Of a stretch of 64,000 nucleotides of DNA, positions 1-8,581 are shown one piece after another. The stretch is from [Bacteroides] pectinophilus (GTDB lineage: Bacteria > Bacillota > Clostridia > Lachnospirales > Lachnospiraceae): NCBI GenBank assembly GCA_025146925.1, contig CP102260.1, forward strand, positions 3,014,489 to 3,078,488, in the 5' to 3' direction. The notes beneath the pieces were generated by a model that had not been told where the DNA came from, searched no databases, and was given only the letters and a program-made list of their open reading frames with translations. The position numbers were made by a program, and so were the translations under genes. Positions within the stretch are counted from its first letter, which is position 1, and the number at the start of each line of letters is the position of its first letter.

Positions 1-243
1 GCCGATTTTCCCCGCCTCAATGTCAGCGATCATGCGCTGGAAGGCAGGGCGGTTGAAATTGCGGCCCGTATAGCCGTCATCCACATAATACTCATACTGG
101 AACATCCCATGCTTTTCTGCAAAGTCCCGGAGCATGAGTTTCTGGTTGCTGATGCTCATGCTCTCATTGTCGCCGCCATCATCCAGAGAGATACGGCAGT
201 AGAGAGCGGTGATTTTCTCATAGACTTGTTTTTTCCTGCTCAT
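1..243 (-). CDS. Serine recombinase, N-terminal part (runs off left edge)
   Basis: Site-specific recombinase of the resolvase/invertase superfamily, expected to excise and integrate the GC-rich element to its right. Only the first 81 residues are present; the gene continues past base 1. Visible are the catalytic block YCRISLDDG (residues 15-23), with Ser19 the expected nucleophile, and DDGYTGRNFNRPAF near residue 60, both typical of the large recombinases of Tn4451/TnpX-like elements. The ATG has a good ribosome site (AAGGAG, 7 nt upstream). The family is clear; the exact subfamily is not, because the C-terminal part is missing. Confidence 0.92.
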   Translation of the reverse strand, partial: MSRKKQVYEKITALYCRISLDDGGDNESMSISNQKLMLRDFAEKHGMFQYEYYVDDGYTGRNFNRPAFQRMIADIEAGKIG

Positions 244-254
244 AGCGTTCTCCT

Positions 255-303
255 TCTATGAACAGGGACACGATACCATTATAGTACCATGCCCCTGTCC
301 CTG
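255..303 (-). promoter_or_regulatory. Recombinase promoter inside an inverted repeat
   Basis: On the minus strand a perfect -10 box TATAAT lies at 283-278, 35 nt before the recombinase start, with no good -35 box. It is bracketed by inverted arms AGGGACA (260-266) and TGTCCCT (295-301). A weak -35 with a surrounding dyad suggests a regulated promoter (inference). Confidence 0.5.
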
Positions 304-315
304 AATCAACCGTTT

Positions 316-483
316 TTACGCCGCTTTTTCTGCCATTTCGCGCTGCTGACGCCATTCTTCGAAGTGTTCACAGGTCTGACGCTCGATCAGCTGCTCAAAG
401 GCTTCCCGCATGGACTTCTCCCCGGAGAACTCCCGCACCACCACAAAACGGACTTTATTCTTCTGATTTTTGCTTTTTTCCAT
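316..483 (-). CDS. Small conserved element protein (55 aa), unknown function
   Basis: A 55-residue basic/amphipathic protein beginning MEKSKNQKNKVRFVVVREF, with a helical stretch REAFEQLIERQTCEHF. It lies directly upstream of the recombinase on the same strand, preceded by GGAGGTAGCCT. Small genes in this position occur in Tn4451-like elements, but I cannot match it to TnpW or another named family. Too short for firm assignment; its codon use and GC content match the element. Confidence 0.6.
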   Translation of the reverse strand: MEKSKNQKNKVRFVVVREFSGEKSMREAFEQLIERQTCEHFEEWRQQREMAEKAA

Positions 484-520
484 AGGCTACCTCCATAGAA
501 AGGCAGGCCGGGCGGCAGTT

Positions 521-845
521 CCGGCAACGAAGTCCGGCAACGAACCTCTGAAAACCTGTAAACTACCGTCTGGCCCGCAAATCTTACTTTGTGAATTTTC
601 TTGAAAAATCTCGTTGCTTTCGTTGCCGGAGATAAAGATAATGATAAAAATATCCCTTATTTACAGGCTTTTCCCGTATCCAGACAGGGAAAAACCCGGC
701 AACGAACCCGGCAACCAAGCGGCAACCATCCCGGCAACAGACCGCTATTTTCAGGCGATCCACTCCTTTGGAAGCTCCAACTGGCGGCATTCTTCCTCGC
801 TCAGTTCCACAAATCCATCTTCGTTGCCGGGCAGTTCGTTGCCGG
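521..845. repeat. CCGGCAACGA iteron-like repeats, both orientations
   Basis: The 10-mer CCGGCAACGA or close variants occurs in direct orientation at 521, 534, 696, 708, 720 and 731 and inverted at 621-630, 821-830 and 836-845. It straddles the 3' end of the vapE-like gene, where it encodes a GNELPGNE stretch, and fills the 265-bp gene-free stretch 484-750. Nothing else is recognised in that gap. Confidence 0.6.
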
Positions 846-2157
846 AAACATCCCGTTCCCAACCCTTCTGCCTGCCGTATCCGGCGAACATTCTCGGATT
901 AGAGAACGGCTTCCAGCCCGTCACCACCGTATTCATGATCTCGTTGATATTATGAAGCTGCCACCGCTTCGGCTCGTCATAGGTGTGGCCCAGCGCCTCC
1001 TTAAAAAGCTGTTTGGAGCAGACCATGCTGCCGGTGTAGTGTTCCAGAAAGCCCTGTATCTGCCCGGCCTCGGTGTCCTCCGGCATGAAATCCTTTTGCA
1101 CCTCCACCAGCTGGCGCTGGATAGACTTGCTGAACTTCATGGAATAGTGGCCGCTGCGGTAAATCGTCATGGCCTCCGCCCAGACCTGCAACAGATAAGC
1201 TCTGGAAGCGTCCTCGTCCTCCAAAATGTGAACCTCCGCATTCTCCGGGTAAATCATGATCGGAAGGAACCGCCGGTTCCCGGCCCGGTCAAGGGGAAGG
1301 AAGTCCAGCGTGTTAGACGAACCGCCGAACACGCACTGCCGCAGCCGGTCTTTGGGCTGGGCCTCGTAAGGTGTGCGGTAGGTTTCCTTCTGGCGGCTGA
1401 TGAACGAGCGGATTTCCTCTATGCTTTTGGCGCTGCTGGTGGCCAGCATCTCCGACATCTCAATGATCCAGTGGCCTTGCAGCTTTAGGAACACCCGGTC
1501 ATCGTCCAGCTTTTTCAGGTCATCGGAAAACCATTCGTCCCGGATTGCCAACAGCCGGAAGAAGCTGGACTTTCCAGCCCCCTGTCCGCCCACCAGACAG
1601 AGCATTTCCTCATATTTGCAGCCGGGAGAAAACACCCGCCGGATAGCCCCCAGTAGGAAGTGCTTCAGCATTTCCTCCACATAGTCGCTTTCGTCTGCAC
1701 CTAAGAAATGATGGAGACAGGAGCGGATGCGGGGCGTCCCGTCCCATACAAGGCCGTTCAGCACGTCCTGTATGGGATGGTAGCAGTTTTCATTCGCCAC
1801 GATGGACAGGGCCGCCGTCATTTTCTTCTCGCTGGTCAGGCCGTAGGTCTGCTCAAAATAGAGAAGCAGATACTTCACGTCCGTATCCGTCAGGGCGCTT
1901 GTATTCCTGCGCCAGCCCAAATCCCGCACAATGTCCACCCGGTCAGTCAGGAGATTTAGCCGGATAGCGTCCCGCAGCAGCGGGTCATGGCAGAACACTG
2001 TCCGGCAGTTGCCGATGGTGTTGGCGGGCTGGCCTTTTTCCGTGACAGAGAGGCTTTCCCGCACCTCGTCAACGCTCTGCTCCGGCGCTAAGGCTGCGGC
2101 TGCGCTCATGACGGCCTGCCGGGTGGCTGGCTCTAAACTCTGATACTCGCTGCTCAA
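751..2157 (-). CDS. VirE/VapE-family P-loop helicase-like replication protein
   Basis: Protein of 468 residues of the virulence-associated E family, P-loop helicase-like proteins that in mobile elements pair with a CHC2 primase to start element replication. Visible: Walker A GGQGAGKSS (about 190-198), the preceding LVGG strand, and a Walker-B-like WIIEMSEM further on. The start is a TTG at 2157 preceded by GAGGTGAGGAAGA. The first 89 bp overlap the primase gene, indicating translational coupling. The C-terminus carries a GN-rich linker encoded by the CCGGCAACGA repeats. Function is family inference. Confidence 0.85.
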   Translation of the reverse strand: MSSEYQSLEPATRQAVMSAAAALAPEQSVDEVRESLSVTEKGQPANTIGNCRTVFCHDPLLRDAIRLNLLTDRVDIVRDLGWRRNTSALTDTDVKYLLLYFEQTYGLTSEKKMTAALSIVANENCYHPIQDVLNGLVWDGTPRIRSCLHHFLGADESDYVEEMLKHFLLGAIRRVFSPGCKYEEMLCLVGGQGAGKSSFFRLLAIRDEWFSDDLKKLDDDRVFLKLQGHWIIEMSEMLATSSAKSIEEIRSFISRQKETYRTPYEAQPKDRLRQCVFGGSSNTLDFLPLDRAGNRRFLPIMIYPENAEVHILEDEDASRAYLLQVWAEAMTIYRSGHYSMKFSKSIQRQLVEVQKDFMPEDTEAGQIQGFLEHYTGSMVCSKQLFKEALGHTYDEPKRWQLHNINEIMNTVVTGWKPFSNPRMFAGYGRQKGWERDVSGNELPGNEDGFVELSEEECRQLELPKEWIA

Positions 2158-2707
2158 TCTTCCTCACCTCTTTTCCATGCTGGACGACAACGGATGCCCG
2201 TTCCTCTATGCTGCCGGACAGGAGAATATCCAGCAGATACTCCGTGTACGATTTCTTTTGCAGGGCCTCCACGAACAGCGGATTCCATGCTTCATCCGGG
2301 TTCTGCGGGGCGTATTCCTGCTCCCAGTGTTCCAGCAGATGCAGGTAATCGCACAATACCCGGAAACATTTCTGCTCTGCCTGCCGGTAGCGCAGTTCCT
2401 CGCTGATTTTTCGCTTGACCGGCCTCCTGCGGGGCGGGTCATGGCCTTTGGCGTCATAGCTGACAGAAAAATCCTCCGCCAGTTTCAACGCCGCCTCCTT
2501 ACTGCTCAGACCAAACAGACGGGCGGTAAAATCAATCACATCCCCGTCCGCCTGACAGCCGAAACAGTGGAACCGGCGGTCAATCTTCATGCTGGGATGC
2601 TTGTCATCGTGGAAGGGACAGCAGGCCATCCCGTTTCTGCCGACCTGCACCCCGTAAGATTCCGCAGCCTGCCTTGTGGGGACAGCCTGCTTTACCGCTT
2701 CAAACAC
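2069..2707 (-). CDS. CHC2 zinc-finger primase-like protein
   Basis: Protein of about 212 residues carrying a DnaG-type CHC2 zinc ribbon: with a GTG start at 2707 the ligands are Cys30, His33, Cys48 and Cys51 (CCPFHDD then FHCFGC). The zinc ribbon recognises template DNA in primases; no TOPRIM catalytic block is seen, so primer synthesis may need the adjacent VapE-like protein (inference). An in-frame ATG exists at 2770, but the sequence before NVFEAVKQ is not family-like and GGAGGT at 2721-2726 sits 13 nt before the GTG, which I prefer. Confidence 0.8.
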   Translation of the reverse strand: MFEAVKQAVPTRQAAESYGVQVGRNGMACCPFHDDKHPSMKIDRRFHCFGCQADGDVIDFTARLFGLSSKEAALKLAEDFSVSYDAKGHDPPRRRPVKRKISEELRYRQAEQKCFRVLCDYLHLLEHWEQEYAPQNPDEAWNPLFVEALQKKSYTEYLLDILLSGSIEERASVVVQHGKEVRKIEQRVSEFRASHPAGRHERSRSLSAGAER

Positions 2708-2766
2708 ATTCGATTTTCTCACCTCCAGACAGAGAAAAAGGCACCTGAATCCTGAAATCAGACGCC

Positions 2767-4011
2767 TCATAACTCCATATCCTGTTTCTTAGTAGGGGCA
2801 ATCCGCCCCTCACGTTCCCAACGCTCCCGGTTCTCCCGGGCAGTGTTGATTTTTGCCTTTGCCAGTTTATCCATAATGGATTCTTTGGCTTTCTTCTTGA
2901 TCTGCTCCTTCCCGGCCTGCTTGACCTCCGGCTGCATCAAGGCCGTCTGCACTGTTTTCAGAATCTTACCGGCGGATTGCAGTAACCTCTCCCGCACCCT
3001 TCCGAGGATTGTGTTTGCTAAACGCACCACTTCCGGGGAATTTTTTGCCTTTGGCGATGTCACATTCTTTCGGTAATCCTCGATCACTTTCAAATCTTCA
3101 AGCTGGGTCTGCTCCCGTACTTTGTCGGTCACCACCTCCACCGCCTTGTCATAGGCCACATCGGAAACATCATCTAACAGCGTCTCCACATCCTCAATTT
3201 TGAGCGTCAGTTCTTCCAGTTTCTGCTCCTGCGCCGCAAGCTGCTCCTTCTGCTTCATCAGGATATAATCCTGCTTTTCCAGATAGTCCCGCCCGCCGTA
3301 GGACGGCTCCTGATCCAGATGCAGACCATGCCTGCGGCAGATGTCAAAAAGCAGTGTCCGGCAGATGGCATCAAAGGTCTGCTTGCGGTTATTGTTCCGG
3401 CCTTTGGGCTTGTCCGGTTTTGGGAGAGGGACGCCAAGTTCTTCCAGCGCCTTCTCCTGTTGGGGACACAATTCCCCGTAGCGGTTCTCACAGTCAAAGA
3501 CGTGCCGCTCATGAATGTGGGGCGTGGCTTCGTCCAGATGAAGCGCCCAATCAATGATATGGACATGGGAACCGAAGCGGCGGTCAAATTCCTCTTGAAA
3601 TTCTGTGACAATCTGAAACAGCACTTCCGGCGGGACGGATTGCTCCATCGTGCCGATCTGGTAGAGCGTTTCTTCCGGACAGGTCTTGTTATTTTTCAGC
3701 AAGTCCTCCACAGTACGGTTGCGTTCCGTGTGGCGTGTTTTCTCATTGCGGGCGTTCTGGGCCTCCACATGGCCGCCGTAATGCTCGTAGTAGAACATCC
3801 GCTCAATTTCCTCAAAGCTGAAATCCGGCTGTTCCGGGTTCTCCCGGAACTCATGGGTGGTAAAGCCCCGGTAGCAGTCCCAATAGATATTTTGTCTGGC
3901 CCGGTCAGCGTCAATGTGTTCGCTGTTCTCCACATCGAACCGGCGGTCATTGTGACGGGGATTGTAAGTGCCATGCTTGCCGGAGCGCCCATTATGTCGT
4001 GTCAGTTTCAA
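2767..4011 (-). CDS. Mob/Pre-family (MobV-like) relaxase
   Basis: A 414-residue plasmid mobilisation/recombination enzyme that would nick the element's oriT and lead the strand into a conjugation apparatus supplied in trans. Visible: the metal-binding HLDEATPHIHERHV block (residues 158-171), an N-terminal SGKHGTYNPRHNDR segment, and a long basic, coiled-coil-rich C-terminal half from about residue 250. No coupling protein or type IV secretion gene accompanies it, so the element is mobilisable rather than self-transmissible. It precedes the primase gene in the same operon. Confidence 0.88.
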   Translation of the reverse strand: MKLTRHNGRSGKHGTYNPRHNDRRFDVENSEHIDADRARQNIYWDCYRGFTTHEFRENPEQPDFSFEEIERMFYYEHYGGHVEAQNARNEKTRHTERNRTVEDLLKNNKTCPEETLYQIGTMEQSVPPEVLFQIVTEFQEEFDRRFGSHVHIIDWALHLDEATPHIHERHVFDCENRYGELCPQQEKALEELGVPLPKPDKPKGRNNNRKQTFDAICRTLLFDICRRHGLHLDQEPSYGGRDYLEKQDYILMKQKEQLAAQEQKLEELTLKIEDVETLLDDVSDVAYDKAVEVVTDKVREQTQLEDLKVIEDYRKNVTSPKAKNSPEVVRLANTILGRVRERLLQSAGKILKTVQTALMQPEVKQAGKEQIKKKAKESIMDKLAKAKINTARENRERWEREGRIAPTKKQDMEL

Positions 4012-4430
4012 ACAGTTTTCCTCCTTCCTGCGAAGATGTTACGGGGCCGGGGAGGGCGGCGAAGCCGCAAATCCTGCGAAAGTCTGCGTCAGGTAATACC
4101 CAGTACAAGTTGACGCAAGCATCAACTTTCCCTGGGCCGAGGTTTTCCACCTCTGGACACCGGAGTAAAGGCTCGCCGCCTCTACACACCGCACAGGCGC
4201 TGCCGCCCTGTACCCGCCCAATGGGCGTTGCCCCTTGACCCCAGCAGTGCGCTGCCGCCCCTGCACCCCGGCACAAAGGGCTGGCTGCCCTCTGTACTCC
4301 CACACCGGCGAAGCTGGCTTCCGCCGCAGGAGCGGCTTCCGCCAGTTTCACCGGCTCCGTATCCGCACATTTGCGCCCATAGGCAGGGAGTGGATACGGA
4401 ATACGCCTGTGTGGATTGCCGGTCAAAACA
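4012..4430. other. Gene-free GC-rich stretch upstream of the relaxase; possible oriT
   Basis: About 420 bp with no convincing gene. It contains repeated GCGCTGCCGCCC-like and TGCACCCC/TGACCCC words around 4195-4270. Lying directly upstream of the relaxase start, it is where an oriT would be expected, but I cannot point to a nick site. Confidence 0.35.
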
Positions 4431-4454
4431 CCGGGTGCAGACCCGGCGTTTTTT
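4431..4454. terminator. Rho-independent terminator hairpin
   Basis: Perfect 6-bp arms CCGGGT and ACCCGG around a GCAG loop, followed by T6 on the plus strand and by TGTTTTG on the minus strand. It lies 18 bp after the stop of the minus-strand gene at 4472, so it probably ends that operon, acting in both directions. Confidence 0.65.
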
Positions 4455-4471
4455 CCGTAAATGCCCCGATT

Positions 4472-4777
4472 TCAGGCGATTTTTTCTCCTGCCACCACCA
4501 CCTGAAAGCCATGCTCCTTTGCGTACTCCCTTGCGGCGGCTTTCCGTTCCTCGCTGTACGGCGGCACCAGCCGGATGGACAGCCGGGACTTGTCCAGCAC
4601 ATAGGTCACGCTGCCCTCCGGTGTGCTGCGTTCCAACCGGCACAGCAGCGGATACTTCCGGCTGAAATCTGCAAGCCTGCGCTTCAAGCTGGCGTTGAAT
4701 GTGTAGATGCTGGCAAGGTTCTCCGCCTCGTTCCAGTTGATAATGGTTTCCTTCTCATACTTAGACAGCTTCTTCAT
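4472..4777 (-). CDS. Small element protein (101 aa), unknown function
   Basis: Starts MKKLSKYEKETIINWNEAE. An ATG 15 nt upstream is possible, but AGGAGGATTTGT is best placed for 4777. The N-terminal region looks helical and the middle contains a predicted strand pair around STPEGSVTYVLDKSRLSIRL. Overlaps the upstream gene by 17 bp, so the two are probably co-translated. No family recognised; the position between relaxase and regulator suggests an accessory mobilisation or maintenance role, which is only inference. Confidence 0.65.
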   Translation of the reverse strand: MKKLSKYEKETIINWNEAENLASIYTFNASLKRRLADFSRKYPLLCRLERSTPEGSVTYVLDKSRLSIRLVPPYSEERKAAAREYAKEHGFQVVVAGEKIA

Positions 4778-5054
4778 ACAAATCCTCCTCATAATCAGTA
4801 TAAGATTTCAGCACACGCAGGCTGCGCTTGAGACGGCGGTACTCGTCCATCTCCATCCGCAGATGGTGATAAAAATCCGCATACCAGCTTTCGTCCACCT
4901 CCGTCTCCACCTTCCGGGCCAGCCCCAGCATCCGGCGTTTGGCTTCCGGGTCAACGGTCAGGGCCGTCAGCCATTTCAACCGTGTCACCGTGTTGTGGTG
5001 GCTGGGGCAGCCATAAGCGTAGAGAATCTTCTTTTCTTTCATACTCAGTGTCAT
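4761..5054 (-). CDS. Small element protein (97 aa), unknown function
   Basis: Begins MTLSMKEKKILYAYGCPSHH; GGAGG 8 nt before this ATG favours it over the ATG at 5069. Strongly charged and probably all-helical, with a YHHLRMEMDEYRRLKRSLRV segment. It is the first gene of a two-gene operon ending at the hairpin at 4431-4454. No family recognised. Confidence 0.65.
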   Translation of the reverse strand: MTLSMKEKKILYAYGCPSHHNTVTRLKWLTALTVDPEAKRRMLGLARKVETEVDESWYADFYHHLRMEMDEYRRLKRSLRVLKSYTDYEEDLYEEAV

Positions 5055-5344
5055 AATGATTTCCTCCATTTCTTTGCTGCGGAGCCATGCGCCCCGCGTG
5101 ATAAACTTGTTTCTGTCCGCCGGTCTGCCTGCAAGCCGCTCCTGCCCGGAATATTTCCCGGCGTATCGGCCTCTTTGGTGCGCTCGATTTCTGTCCTGGC
5201 GTCACTTCCCCGGAGGCCATACCCCTTGCAGCCGGTCATTCGATTTTCAAGGTTCTGTGCCTGTCTGCAAGAACCAGTTTACCGAAAAAAGAGGCCCTTT
5301 CCCGTATGTCCAAAACGTCGGAAAAACGCTCGAAATCCGCATAT

Positions 5345-5372
5345 TTCCACGCTTATGGAATCGTGCTATAAT
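5345..5372 (+). promoter_or_regulatory. Promoter and dyad operator of the Xre regulator
   Basis: TATAAT at 5367-5372 with a weak -35 TTCCAC at 5345-5350 (16-bp spacer). The -35 region is a dyad, TTCCA-6 nt-TGGAA (5345-5360), a likely operator for autoregulation by the downstream HTH protein. The rest of the 345-bp gap (5070-5344) holds no gene I can support. Confidence 0.55.
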
Positions 5373-5414
5373 GAAGGTAATCACTGAAAAAACAATGACG
5401 AGAGGGGGCTTTGG

Positions 5415-6263
5415 ATGTACGCAAAGCTGACAATCCCGGAGCGGCTCAAAGACCTGCGTGTAGTGGACAAGCACCTGACGCTGGAACAACTGGCGGAGCA
5501 GACCGGCCTATCCAAATCTGCGCTGGGAAAGTATGAAACCGATGACTACAAGGACATCAGCCCGTTTGCCATTGCGACACTGGCGGATTTTTACGGCGTG
5601 TCCACTGACTATCTGATGGGACTGACGGAAAATAAAAATCACCCAAATACAGAACTTCAATCTCTGCATCTGAGTGATGATATGGTGGAACTTTTAAGCA
5701 GCGGCAAAATCAACAACCGGCTTCTCTGCGAACTGGCTACCCACCCGAACTTCCGGCGTCTGATGATAGATATGGAAATCTGCATTGACCAGATCGCCAA
5801 TATGCGGGTGGAACAGATGAATCTGGTGATGGAAGCCACCCGGCAAAGTATCCTCAGCAAATATTCGCCTGGAGAAGATGATCTCTATGTGAGGACGCTG
5901 GAACTGGGCCAGGTACAGGAAAGCGATTTTTACAGCCATGTTATGCACGATGACCTGGACAGCATCGTCCGGGACATCCGGGAAGCGCACCGCAAGGACA
6001 AGACCACTGCCGACCCGCAGCCCACGCTGGATGATGTGAAGGAAAAATTTGAGCAGGCATTGCAGCAAGGTAGCAACGAGGAAATGGTAATCCACGAATT
6101 CTGTGACAGGCTGCAAATCCCGTTCGAGAAGATTTCCTCGGAGGATTTCTCGGCCTTCCTGCGGATACTGAGCCTGTCGAAGATGCTCAAAAATCCCAAC
6201 AACATGAGGGGAAAGACTAAGCCGCAGCCATACTATGCACCCAAACGTAAGAAACGCAGGTAA
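5415..6263 (+). CDS. Xre-family transcriptional regulator of the mobile element
   Basis: A 282-residue regulator with an N-terminal Cro/CI-type helix-turn-helix (about residues 8-65: LEQLAEQTGLSKSALGKYE, then FAIATLADFYGVSTDYLMG). The C-terminal part has no recognised domain and ends in a basic tail KRKKRR. It is divergent from the mobilisation genes, the usual place for the regulator that keeps an element quiescent. AGAGGGGGC precedes the ATG. Confidence 0.85.
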   Translation: MYAKLTIPERLKDLRVVDKHLTLEQLAEQTGLSKSALGKYETDDYKDISPFAIATLADFYGVSTDYLMGLTENKNHPNTELQSLHLSDDMVELLSSGKINNRLLCELATHPNFRRLMIDMEICIDQIANMRVEQMNLVMEATRQSILSKYSPGEDDLYVRTLELGQVQESDFYSHVMHDDLDSIVRDIREAHRKDKTTADPQPTLDDVKEKFEQALQQGSNEEMVIHEFCDRLQIPFEKISSEDFSAFLRILSLSKMLKNPNNMRGKTKPQPYYAPKRKKRR

Positions 6264-6267
6264 CAAA

Positions 6268-6299
6268 AAAGCCATCCACCGTAAAAAGTGAATGGCTTT
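6268..6299. terminator. Bidirectional terminator between convergent genes
   Basis: Arms AAAGCCAT (6268-6275) and ATGGCTTT (6292-6299), flanked by A6 on the left and TTTC on the right, between the Xre gene (+) and the DUF6809 gene (-). Confidence 0.7.
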
Positions 6300-6325
6300 C
6301 ATATTTTCAGGCTATACAACGGGGA

Positions 6326-6607
6326 CTATTTATTTTCGCCCCGCTGCACCTGTTCGTGGGCCTCCTGCTGGACAAGTAACCCAGCTGAAAAACCATATTT
6401 GAAGTGGCTTTCGTTTTCCTCGCACTGGGCTATCGACACCTGCTCTCGCAGTTCCTCGACCAGTTTATAGTCCTCCTTGCTCAGACGCTCAGATAATGTC
6501 TCCATCAGGTCTGAACAGGCTTTGAGCGCCCGTTTGTACTCCGGGGAATCAGCGACCACCGTTTCACAAGGATAAAACCTGCCGTTATACATTTCTTCCA
6601 GAATCAT
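6326..6607 (-). CDS. DUF6809-like small protein
   Basis: Protein of 93 residues starting MILEEMYNGRFYPCE, which resembles the DUF6809 pattern (N-terminal ILEELYxG, central helices, C-terminal FxYGFxxG). GGAGG 8 nt upstream of this ATG chooses it over the ATG at 6616. Such proteins are common cargo of clostridial conjugative and mobilisable elements; their function is unknown. It lies 15 bp from TnpV in the same direction. Confidence 0.7.
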   Translation of the reverse strand: MILEEMYNGRFYPCETVVADSPEYKRALKACSDLMETLSERLSKEDYKLVEELREQVSIAQCEENESHFKYGFSAGLLVQQEAHEQVQRGENK

Positions 6608-6621
6608 GCACCCCACCTCCT

Positions 6622-6999
6622 TCAGACGAAAATCATCTCAGAGCAAATGATTTCTTCTGCCCGGCTGCGGATGCTGTTCATAGATTGTACCCAGCAGAGC
6701 CAGTTACGGGCTTTCAGTTCCTCAGTAACACCTTCCGCTGCCTGCATCTGCGAGATGATACACACCAGCCGGTCATTGGCCTGCCCGTTCAGATCGGCAA
6801 GATACGTCCAGAGTTTTCCCGACAAAAGCAGTTCATTGTACTGGCCGGGCCGGTGTTCTTGCAGGAACGCCTTGTGCATCCGACCCCATCGCCCGATAGG
6901 GCGGCTTTCCCCCGGCAGTCTCAGGTCGGGGATGTAGTAATCTCCCATCAGCGTATAGCTGATACCATTGTGATGGATTTTCTTTGGTAAATGCTCCAT
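6622..6999 (-). CDS. TnpV-family transposon-encoded protein
   Basis: A 125-residue protein matching the TnpV family of Tn4451-like elements: [15 protein letters not shown] near the start, [19 protein letters not shown], then [17 protein letters not shown]. Role unknown; it accompanies a serine recombinase in many clostridial elements. Preceded by CAGGAGGTCGAAC. It marks the right part of the GC-rich element. The preceding minus-strand reading frame overlaps its first 52 bp. Confidence 0.88.
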   Translation of the reverse strand: MEHLPKKIHHNGISYTLMGDYYIPDLRLPGESRPIGRWGRMHKAFLQEHRPGQYNELLLSGKLWTYLADLNGQANDRLVCIISQMQAAEGVTEELKARNWLCWVQSMNSIRSRAEEIICSEMIFV

Positions 7000-7688
7000 G
7001 TTCGACCTCCTGTATTCAGTTTTTTCAGAATCCAGTTGATCGTGTCCCTGTTCATGTAAAATTCAAGGCAACTGAACTCTTCACGAACAAGTATGGCATA
7101 TCCATGCTGGACTTTTGTAACCAGATCCGAATAGAACTGATTATAAATACTCTGTTTTGTAATCCACGGACTTCCTCCTTTACCGATTCCAAACATATTC
7201 AAAAATCCATTATATAATTCTTTTTTAGCCCCGTCTGCCTTGCTCAGTTTTTTCTGCATATATTTCGGAAGAGCACCTGTATGTGCCATTTTATACATGA
7301 AAGGCACTACCATGGATGCCTGAATTTTTGCTACAAGTTTACCTGTTTCATCCATATCGCTGCTCCCAATGATGCCATGTTCTATATGAATTCTTTTTCG
7401 CTGAATCAAAAGAGAGACTAAACTTCCACCAAGAGAACATCCATACGCTGCCTTAATTCTTCCACAATACTTTTTCTTGATTTCCTGCTCAATCTTTTCG
7501 CATTCATCTTCCATTGAATAAAATTCTGTTTTCTCATTTGGATCAAATCCATCATAAGAAACTGTTATCGTGTAAAAATAAGAATGTAATCCATCCAGTA
7601 CATGTTCAAAGCTGCTATACAGGCAACAGGTACCGGGAAATAAAAATATTACCGGTTTACTACTGTCTCCACTTTCATAAAATTTCAT
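6948..7688 (-). pseudogene. Alpha/beta hydrolase with a replaced C-terminus
   Basis: N-terminal 180 residues look like a gut-clostridial alpha/beta hydrolase: oxyanion region FPGTCCLYSSFEHV, nucleophile elbow YGCSLGGS with Ser the expected nucleophile, and QFYSDLVT. After [11 protein letters not shown] (about 7105) the expected strand and catalytic histidine are missing, and the frame instead runs through unrelated sequence into tnpV. The 3' part of the gene was probably lost when the mobile element arrived. Low GC compared with tnpV supports a junction near 7050-7110. Confidence 0.6.
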
Positions 7689-7801
7689 AGCTGGCCTCCT
7701 TTAGGCTTTTCTCACAGTCCTCTTTTAGATTGTTCTGTATATCGCATATGTGTTAGTTTTGTCTAACTACATATTACTAAAAAACCGTGCGCACTGCAAG
7801 A

Positions 7802-8521
7802 CTATAATATCGCACGGTTTCTTTTCCATGTTTTTCTTTTTCCCGCTGTATTTTTCCTCCCTGCGTTTAGATATATAGAGGGATGAAAACACAAGAGCAA
7901 GTTATCAGAAATTGAAACTGGAAGTATAGTGTTTGAAGGATGGCCCTCAGTTCCTCCTCCGTCTGGAACGGTGGAGAAAACCATCCCCTTTTTTGCGAGA
8001 ACATTTTTCACAAGCCAATCCGTTATTTTTGATTTACCTTTAACATAGAAACAGGCAATAAAAGTACCGCCTGATTTCAAAACACGCCATGTTTCCTGAA
8101 ATGCTTTTTTCTTATCGGGAAAGGCATGGAATCCATTCATAGACAGCACAATATCAAATGACTCATCATCCATTTGCAAGTTTCCCACATCACCCTGAAT
8201 ACACTTAATATGTGCATAGCCATTAAATCTTCTCTCGGCTTGTTCAAGTATATCCATACTATAATCAAGACATGTAATATTCGCATTTTTCAGGGATGTC
8301 CACTTGCATTGTGTAAATACAGCCGTCCCAACTGGAACATCAAGAAGACTTCCTGAAAAATCGTCAGGAATATACGATAAGATTTTCCGGGCTATATCGT
8401 TGTCATCCGTACCACTCCAGAACAGCTTAATATACAGCCTGCTAAAAAGGTTTCTCTGTGTAAGTACATCGTCATATATATTTTTTGATGTTTCATAAGC
8501 GTTTTGTATTTTGTCTGCCAT
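7802..8521 (-). pseudogene. Class I SAM methyltransferase, frameshifted C-terminus
   Basis: Protein with a Rossmann methyltransferase fold: motif I LLDVPVGTAVF, motif II ITCLDYSMDIL, then GDVGNLQMDDESFDIVLSMN and a WRVLKSGGTF strand. At about 7960-7985 the frame changes: a neighbouring frame encodes PPFQTEEELRAILQTLY, the expected family C-terminus, while the open frame continues as an unlikely VPDGGGTEGHPSN tail. Likely a one-base indel; even the corrected frame ends early. Substrate unknown. Confidence 0.65.
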
Positions 8522-8581
8522 ATTACACCTCCAAATTGCGATAAATCTATGTATTTCTTTCCAGTTTATTGTGCCATTAAC

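Noticed and set aside
601..1488. Long plus-strand open frame opposite the vapE-like gene
   Set aside because: Shadow of a GC-rich gene on the other strand: no ribosome site, no protein-like composition, while the minus frame has a clear P-loop.
3319..4113. Long plus-strand open frame opposite the relaxase
   Set aside because: Same reason; the minus frame carries the HIH relaxase motif.
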